The translations under genes were made by a program, and so were the position numbers. Positions 59,301 to 64,000 of a DNA stretch of 64,000 nt are shown piece after piece; within the stretch, counting starts at the first letter, position 1, and each line of letters opens with the position of its first letter. The stretch is from Aspidiotus rigidus (lineage: Eukaryota > Arthropoda > Insecta > Hemiptera > Diaspididae). The stretch spans positions 1,674,001 to 1,738,000 of the forward strand of contig JAVHKY010000013.1 in the NCBI GenBank assembly GCA_035079385.1, written 5' to 3'. The notes under the pieces are model-generated. The model was not told the origin of the DNA, did no database searches, and saw only the letters and a list, made by a program, of their open reading frames with translations.

Positions 59301-60004
59301 AGTTTTTTTTTTTTTTTGTTATGAATTTTAATGTTGAAATATGGAGGATCATATACCCGGAAAACGGAGAATTAAAACTTTGCGGACGTCGGAAAAAAAA
59401 TGAAACAACGAAAACAAATGAATTTGGACCAGTAAGTTTTATTTTTGTAATAGCTTGTGGTCGCTAACATGATGAAACTTTATAATATTCTGGTGTGTCG
59501 GATAGCCGGTATAAGTACGTACATTGAAAGCGAGCGTTCTCATACTTAACGATAATGGGTGTGATGTAGTGTTGTTTGTTAGAATAAAATATAATATGCA
59601 GAAATTCTGGGGTAAAAATATAATGTGTATGAAGTCGTCTACAAAATATCTCTTCAACTTTGATTGAAACCTTATTTTAGTACGAACTGAAAATTGATGA
59701 ATCTACGCACCCTGTACCATTTTTTCATTGTAGGTGCCCACGCTGATTGAAATAATCAATACCTTGTGAAGTGAAAAATTCGAAGTTCTAAGAAGTTTGG
59801 AGTACTGCGTGGTTGAGTACTCCAAAAATCAGAATCGTAGAAGTAGTCTTTGGTCAGGGTTCACCATCCCAAGTTAAGCCATGATAACGAAAAGATAGCA
59901 ATTACTACCTCGCAGAAATTTCACTATAGACAATCGCAATCGGTTTCAAATCTTACAGGTTTATTTTCAGATGCGATCTGCAAACTAATACCCGCAGAAC
60001 ACCC
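56304..60004. other. No gene recognised; one repeat fragment
   Basis: 56676-56707 matches 26916-26947 (TCATTGTTGTTTCATTGGGC and flanks, 31 of 32 bases), a third partial copy of the Cys-rich repeat family. The remainder is AT-rich with motif-free frames up to 107 codons (58537-58860, 59439-59657). Confidence 0.45.
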
Positions 60005-60148
60005 TGAATGCCCAGGTAAGCTCCCCTCCTATAATATATAGCTCGAGAGTCAATATTTTTCCCCTTCATACCACATGCAGCTCAAAAGTCAAAATCATAT
60101 ATAGCTCGGAGGTCAAAATTTTTTCAAGTCCCCCTCCTATCATATATA

Positions 60149-60551
60149 CAGCGGTTTTCAACCGGTGTGCCGCAAACCTCTTCGAAGTGTGACACGAGAT
60201 TTCAAAGAAATTGAAGTTCAAGGAAGTATCCGTGGATATATTTTGGATCAACATCTCGCGAGAATATCAGGCATTATGTAAAAAAGCGTTTATCATATTA
60301 CTTCCTTCTTCCACCTCCTATGTTTGCGAATACGGCTTCTCAGCTCTTACTCTTATAAAAAATAAGATGCAGGAGCGCCTCCTATCTGTCGAACAAGAAA
60401 TGCGCGTTTGTTTGTCGAAAATCAGCCCGTGTTGATGAAATATGTAAAAAATCACAAGCGCAAATCTCGCATTAGTAGATTTTTAATATTTAGTTCATGT
60501 AGACATGTCATCAGAAATGTGCCGCCACCTCAAAAAGGTTGAAAACCACTG
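60149..60551 (+). mobile_element. hAT deletion derivative, 403 bp
   Basis: Ends CAGCGGTTTTCAACCGGTGT and, on the reverse strand, CAGTGGTTTTCAACCTTTTT, the classical hAT terminus with CAG...CTG. Flanks are CATATATA on the left and ATATATAA on the right, compatible with a duplication in the CATATATA phrase of the host repeat but shifted by one base. The element keeps only the 3' end of the transposase gene (next entry). It is nested in the dispersed repeat, so it is the younger of the two. Confidence 0.82.
60180..60435 (+). pseudogene. hAT transposase C-terminal dimerisation domain remnant
   Basis: An open frame ending with a TGA stop at 60433-60435 gives FWINISREYQALCKKAFIIL, then LPSSTSYVCEYGFSALTLIK and NKMQERLLSVEQEMRVCLSK. 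This is the hAT C-terminal region (FW....YP.L...A...L..PSTS..CE..FS......R..L), of the type also domesticated in ZBED5/FAM200-like proteins. The BED finger and catalytic residues are missing, consistent with internal deletion. It could make at most a short peptide. Confidence 0.78.
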
Positions 60552-60769
60552 ATATATAACTTGCGATCGAGAAAAATTTCGACTTTCGAACTATATTATA
60601 CTAGGCTTATAAGTAGGTCTATATGCCTTCCTTATACTAGCTCTATCTAGGTCTGGGCTTCCTTGAATTCTCAATACCAAATCCCATATGACTTATAAAA
60701 CAGGTTCCTGCGATCCTTGTTCAACTTTGTTAAGGAAGCCGTCATTTTTCCAAATCCCCCTCCTATTAG

Positions 60770-60980
60770 AAATATACATTCCGTTTACTCTCCCTTGGGA
60801 GTATTCTTTCCTTCGCTTCCCCCTCCCATCATATATAGCTCGAGAGTCAACATTTTTCTATGACCCCACCTCTTTTTGTGATGTCATCAATCTGGTGAAG
60901 TCATCAAACTCGGGCCGCTCGCGGACGCAAATTTCCTGAAAGTACCCCCAACATAAGGAATAGTGGGTTCCCTGCTAAAA
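60770..60980. repeat. Dispersed-repeat piece, mirror of 54.28-54.40 kb
   Basis: CCCCTCCCATCATATATAGC then TCGAGAGTCAACATTTTT precede TGATGTCATCAATCTGGTGA, the CGCTCGCGGACGCAAATTTC region, CTGAAAGTACCCCCAACAT and AGTGGGTTCCCTGCT. The second half is the reverse complement of 54276-54370. Confidence 0.65.
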
Positions 60981-61156
60981 GGATTCAAGTTCTCTCCATG
61001 TATTCATCTCTTGCCCCCGATTCAGAGTAAGATAGAACTATTACATTAAATGAAATTTAATTTGAATGAAAGAAGCTGTCTACAAACTATAGATCATCAA
61101 AAACGGCCCATTTAAACCAAAAAAAGCACTTCATAACATTGTCCAAATGTACAACA

Positions 61157-61162
61157 TTTATT
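61157..61162 (-). promoter_or_regulatory. AATAAA polyadenylation signal
   Basis: The minus-strand AATAAA lies 37 nt downstream of the TGA stop of the terminal exon (61202-61200). A short 3' UTR like this is common in insects, and the position supports the exon as the end of a transcribed gene. Confidence 0.6.
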
Positions 61163-61199
61163 AATTATTTACACCAGTCACCGTCCGACTAGACACAAA

Positions 61200-61714
61200 T
61201 CATGATTTTACTCGCACGCGATTGACATGAACTTTTCTGTACATGGTTCCTTGAAGTACATAACAAGAAATGGATCTAAGCAAACGCACGGCGGCGTTTC
61301 CACTCAACCTATTAACAGCCGCTTCGCGTCTCACAACTGTTTTGTGTAGGTAGCGTTTCACTAAACTCGCAGATAAATTATCAGTTGAAAGCATCGTAAG
61401 CAGCCAAGCGTTGTGGCATAGGTGCTTATTCAATTCAGCGTTTTTGGTGCTATCATATTGTCTACGTAAGTGTTTGGAGAGTACCTTCAAGTCGCTTTGG
61501 AGTCTTACACATACTTGAAGGTAGAGGAGAGAGTTCAATAAGTCTTTGGAAATGGCAATACTACAAGCTCTTGCCTCTGGATTTAATATTGACTCTTTAG
61601 CAACTTGGTCACTATATGGAGCAACAAATAAAGTAAAACTCTGATTTCCAATTGTATCAAGGGAGGAGAATTCCTGTCGCGGCCGTGAATCTACTCCATA
61701 GTTATCCGTTATCC
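61200..61714 (-). CDS. Terminal exon of an unidentified host gene
   Basis: The minus-strand open frame gives about 171 codons from the acceptor at 61715-61716 (TTTCTCCAGTCAG) to TGA at 61202-61200. The translation has normal amino-acid composition, Leu- and Arg-rich and probably helical. It starts GITDNYGVDSRPRQEFSSLD, continues with SILNPEARACSIAISKDLLN and SLLYLQVCVRLQSDLKVLSK, and ends near GTMYRKVHVNRVRVKS. No signal peptide, membrane helix or known motif is visible. An AG four bases upstream (CTCCAG) would be out of phase with the preceding exon, so the TCAG site is preferred. I do not recognise the family. It is the longest stretch with convincing coding character in the window and is followed by AATAAA. 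Confidence 0.72.
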
Positions 61715-61967
61715 CTGACTGGAGAAATTACCAGCTGTTATATAAACTAAGGAAGGAATAGCTCATCTTTATCGCTCACAGATATAAATGAAAAACACCA
61801 AATCAAACCAGAAATAACTCTTCATATAGATTAAATTAACTGATGTATAATTTCTAACCAAAATAATTCTTTACACCAATGTAATGGAAGCAATTACAAT
61901 TCTCCAATTGACATGAAACACCTTTGCACAGTGCATAAATTGACAAAAAGATGGTCCACATACAAAC

Positions 61968-62033
61968 CTGAATTTTCATCATTGCCTAGTTCTAGATGAA
62001 AAGTCTTTGCCCTTCCCTTTTTGCCTATGAAAA
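61968..62033 (-). CDS. Penultimate exon of the same host gene (66 nt)
   Basis: On the minus strand TTCCCTAG (acceptor, 62040-62034) is followed by 66 nt encoding FIGKKGRAKTFHLELGNDEN plus S. The donor GTTTGT starts at 61967. The exon ends with one base of a Gly codon, and the terminal exon supplies the other two, so the junction reads NSGITDNYG in frame across a 253-nt intron. Further upstream a minus-strand piece at about 62131-62078 (WIKLKNLLPFQAPSG, followed by GTACTC) would be in phase, but the intron would be only 44 nt. Upstream exons therefore remain undetermined. Confidence 0.6.
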
Positions 62034-63853
62034 CTAGGGAACGCGGAAGGGACTTGTGGTACCAATCAGAAGAGTACCTGAAGGAGCCTGGAATGGTAAT
62101 AGATTCTTCAACTTAATCCAAACTGGCCTTCACTTCCACAGAATTCGGAAGAGCTTGCTAAATTCACCACATTCATTATTTTTTATCTTTTCTCTCTGTC
62201 ATTACCTTAGATCACGTAGTAACATAGACCGCCGATAGTATACGTCCAAACATGGAAAGTGAATTGAGTTGGTTGGGTCCTGAACGTCAACCCATCAAAG
62301 AATCAATGGGCGTGGCTCATATCATCCTCTTGCCCCGCCGGTCGCTGAAATGACCCCAACCAGCTCATTTTTCGTCCTTAAATGTTAGGCCAACTCATAT
62401 ATCATCATATTGTATCGGCGGTCTATGTTACTGTTAATGAACTCGATTCACTTGTATGAGTACGACATTGAATGGAATGCGCACTGAAAGAAAAACGTGA
62501 AACAATGTAAGAGTGGGAACCACAAGCAGAAGTTGTGCACGTCGATAAATGGAACCCATTGGACGACAAATCTTCTTTCTGTCTCTTGTTTTAGTTCAGC
62601 GCGCGTTCCAGCCAGTACTGTACAGGAGAATTGAGTTTCCTGGTTACTCTGTGTAATTATGGTCTGATATCACTACACGTATGAGTATTGAGTTCTGTTA
62701 TCCTTTCGTCTTTAAAAAGAAATGGTGAAAATAAATATTATAAGTACATTGTAGAATGTCAGCTAACGAGTCCATCTATTAATTTGATCGTCCGTTGGCA
62801 GTGCTTTTTTTTTGCTTTAGGTAAGTCTACCTACCCATCTTTCAAGATTTTCCTCTTCTGCTTTTAGTCAAGCAGACCGACTTCCTTTCTTTTTTTTTTC
62901 AACTTAATTTTTTTTTTTTTTCGCTCCACCTCTGTCTATCGATGATGTGAAAAATGAGGTAGGCTTATACATGGGTCGCACACCTTTGCCGAGAAGATTG
63001 ACATGTTTTTGTTCCAGTAAAGAGGCCACTTCCTACTGCGTAAAATGAACGCTCGTCCGGTGGCGCTCTGGCTATATTAAGCCCTCGCTTCGGATTACAT
63101 CCCGTAATGAAATGTACGCAGGTTCCACGCCAAAATTATCTTTTATTTTCTCTACGCTACGCTGTTACCCGTACCATATAATATAATACTACACCTTCTC
63201 TATAGTTTTAAAGATTTACAATATTGTTCCCCTGTTGGACCTACCTATCTGGTATATTATTCGTTTGAACTCGAGCGCTTACAGCTGATGTAAAATTATC
63301 GTGAAAAGGGTTCACCCTCGTCCGCGATCCGAGAACAACGCCGGCACTTATTATAATTATACCGAAATTTTCGGCTTGTACAACGAGCCAATCGCGATTC
63401 AAACACGCTAACTAATGTAAATCTATGCATTAGTCACCTTGATTCATTTACCGAAGCGAAAACGAAAATTGAACTAGCACACGTTTGTCCTCACAACACT
63501 CTGTTCGCTCCGAGGAGAAGATGAATATCACCAAGGACGAAGTGACGACTGTATTATTGAGGAAACGTTTGCTTATTAACATTTCATCAAATTTGGTGAC
63601 CAAAACACGAGGGCAGCAGTTGTTTGTATGGAAATACGTAATCCCCTTTATGAATTTCTTCTTAAAGAAAAGATGTCCGCGAAGCAATCTGGTAAATAAA
63701 TTTACAGATTTAACATCGAACAAAGGAGGCTTCCTTGTCTTTCAAGAACTAGGCTTATTTTTTTCGCTGAAGGCACGACTACCTGCCATCAGTCTATACA
63801 CGCATGACATAGGGTGAAATTTGGTATTATTTTAACGTTTTCCCGACTTCTGA
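62034..63853. other. No further exon confirmed
   Basis: Upstream exons of the minus-strand gene should lie here or beyond the window. A 110-codon plus-strand frame at 63485-63817 and a 91-codon minus-strand frame opposite it have no motif. T-rich tracts occur at 62800-62925. No repeats seen. Confidence 0.4.
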
Positions 63854-64000
63854 GACGAGGAATCATCCCAAAGTGCGCGACTGTGTCAGGCTACCAGGAA
63901 GCAGTGTAGCACTGCAGCAGTGAAACGCACCAAGATACAAGCCGAAAGATTGCGAGTGAAGAACGAAATAAATGAACTGTTCAAGATGATCACCAAGCTG
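63854..64000 (+). CDS. Open frame running off the right edge, unidentified
   Basis: From an acceptor-like CTTCTGAG at about 63848 the frame stays open to the window end. It encodes DEESSQSARLCQATRKQCST, then AAVKRTKIQAERLRVKNEIN and ELFKMITKL. GC content rises compared with the flank, and the charged heptad-like C-terminal part suggests a coiled coil. It could be an exon of a plus-strand host gene or the N-terminal part of a further PLE/LINE protein; the PLE 2 N-terminus has a similar basic helical stretch but no clear sequence match. Confidence 0.35.

Larger units (their letters stand above)
60005..60760. repeat. Dispersed repeat, copy at 60 kb (split by a hAT derivative)
   Basis: On the left (60020-60148) the phrase CTCCTATCATATATAGCTCG and AGAGTCAA-type words are repeated about four times. 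To the right of the inserted hAT (60552-60760) the repeat continues with AGAAAAATTTCGACTTTCGA, TATTATACTAGGCTTATAAG, ATCTAGGTCTGGGCTTCC and GGTTCCTGCGATCCTTG. It then ends with TTGTTAAGGAAGCCG. This matches the order of the 37.5- and 46.3-kb copies. Confidence 0.72.

Noticed and set aside
1..64000. tRNA, rRNA genes and CRISPR arrays
   Set aside because: I looked for GGTTCGAATCC-type T-arms, A/B boxes and regularly spaced direct repeats and found none I could fold or support; the 55.2-56.1 kb array is a minisatellite, not a CRISPR.

Overview
The window is eukaryotic nuclear DNA, AT-rich overall and intron/intergene-like: no prokaryotic operons, no long intact ORFs, many homopolymer tracts. The content points to an arthropod, most probably an insect. 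It carries Jockey-type LINE, Penelope-like (PLE), hAT, Mutator-like and Transib-type remnants, and an inserted piece of very AT-rich mitochondrial DNA that uses TGA for Trp and keeps the nad6-cob gene order usual in insects. The order of insect cannot be fixed from this window.

Layout. 1-2.5 kb: nothing recognised except a short repeated motif. 2.57-4.61 kb: 5'-truncated, mutated Jockey-clade LINE. 9.2-12.1 kb: a cluster of small inverted-repeat elements, one a hAT-type MITE with an 8-bp target duplication. 15.39-17.04 kb: a dead Penelope-like element with a 277-bp foldback inserted in it between 12-bp direct repeats. 17.29-18.78 kb: a 1,493-bp near-perfect palindrome with CACAGTG ends and a 5-bp TGTCG target duplication (Transib type). 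21.7-23.3 kb: a foldback abutting a nuclear mitochondrial insertion (nad6-cob), itself split by a 247-bp terminal-inverted-repeat (TIR) element whose removal restores the cob reading frame. 25.7-28.3 kb: broken coding-like DNA, a repeat family, a second hAT MITE copy and an inverted repeat. 31.7-33.9 kb: the most complete PLE (RT plus GIY-YIG), followed by a CCAAT/TATA promoter-like block and a hammerhead-ribozyme-like fold. 37-40 kb: a nested foldback, a dispersed repeat and a Mutator-like deletion derivative. 45.4-46.5 kb: PLE fragments and another copy of the dispersed repeat. 48.4-49.4 and 53.9-56.3 kb: a related inverted/tandem repeat complex. 60-61 kb: the dispersed repeat carrying a 403-bp hAT derivative.

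The only well-supported host gene is on the minus strand at the right side: a 3'-terminal exon (61714-61200), an in-phase upstream exon (62033-61968), consensus splice sites and an AATAAA signal just after the stop. Its family is not recognised. An open frame with coding-like composition also runs off the right edge (63854-64000).

The most notable items are the Transib-type palindrome with ends laid out like a 23-RSS (V(D)J recombination signal with a 23-bp spacer), the PLE promoter/hammerhead-like block, and the mitochondrial insertion with a datable nested transposon. All calls come from reading the sequence by eye; no database search was run.
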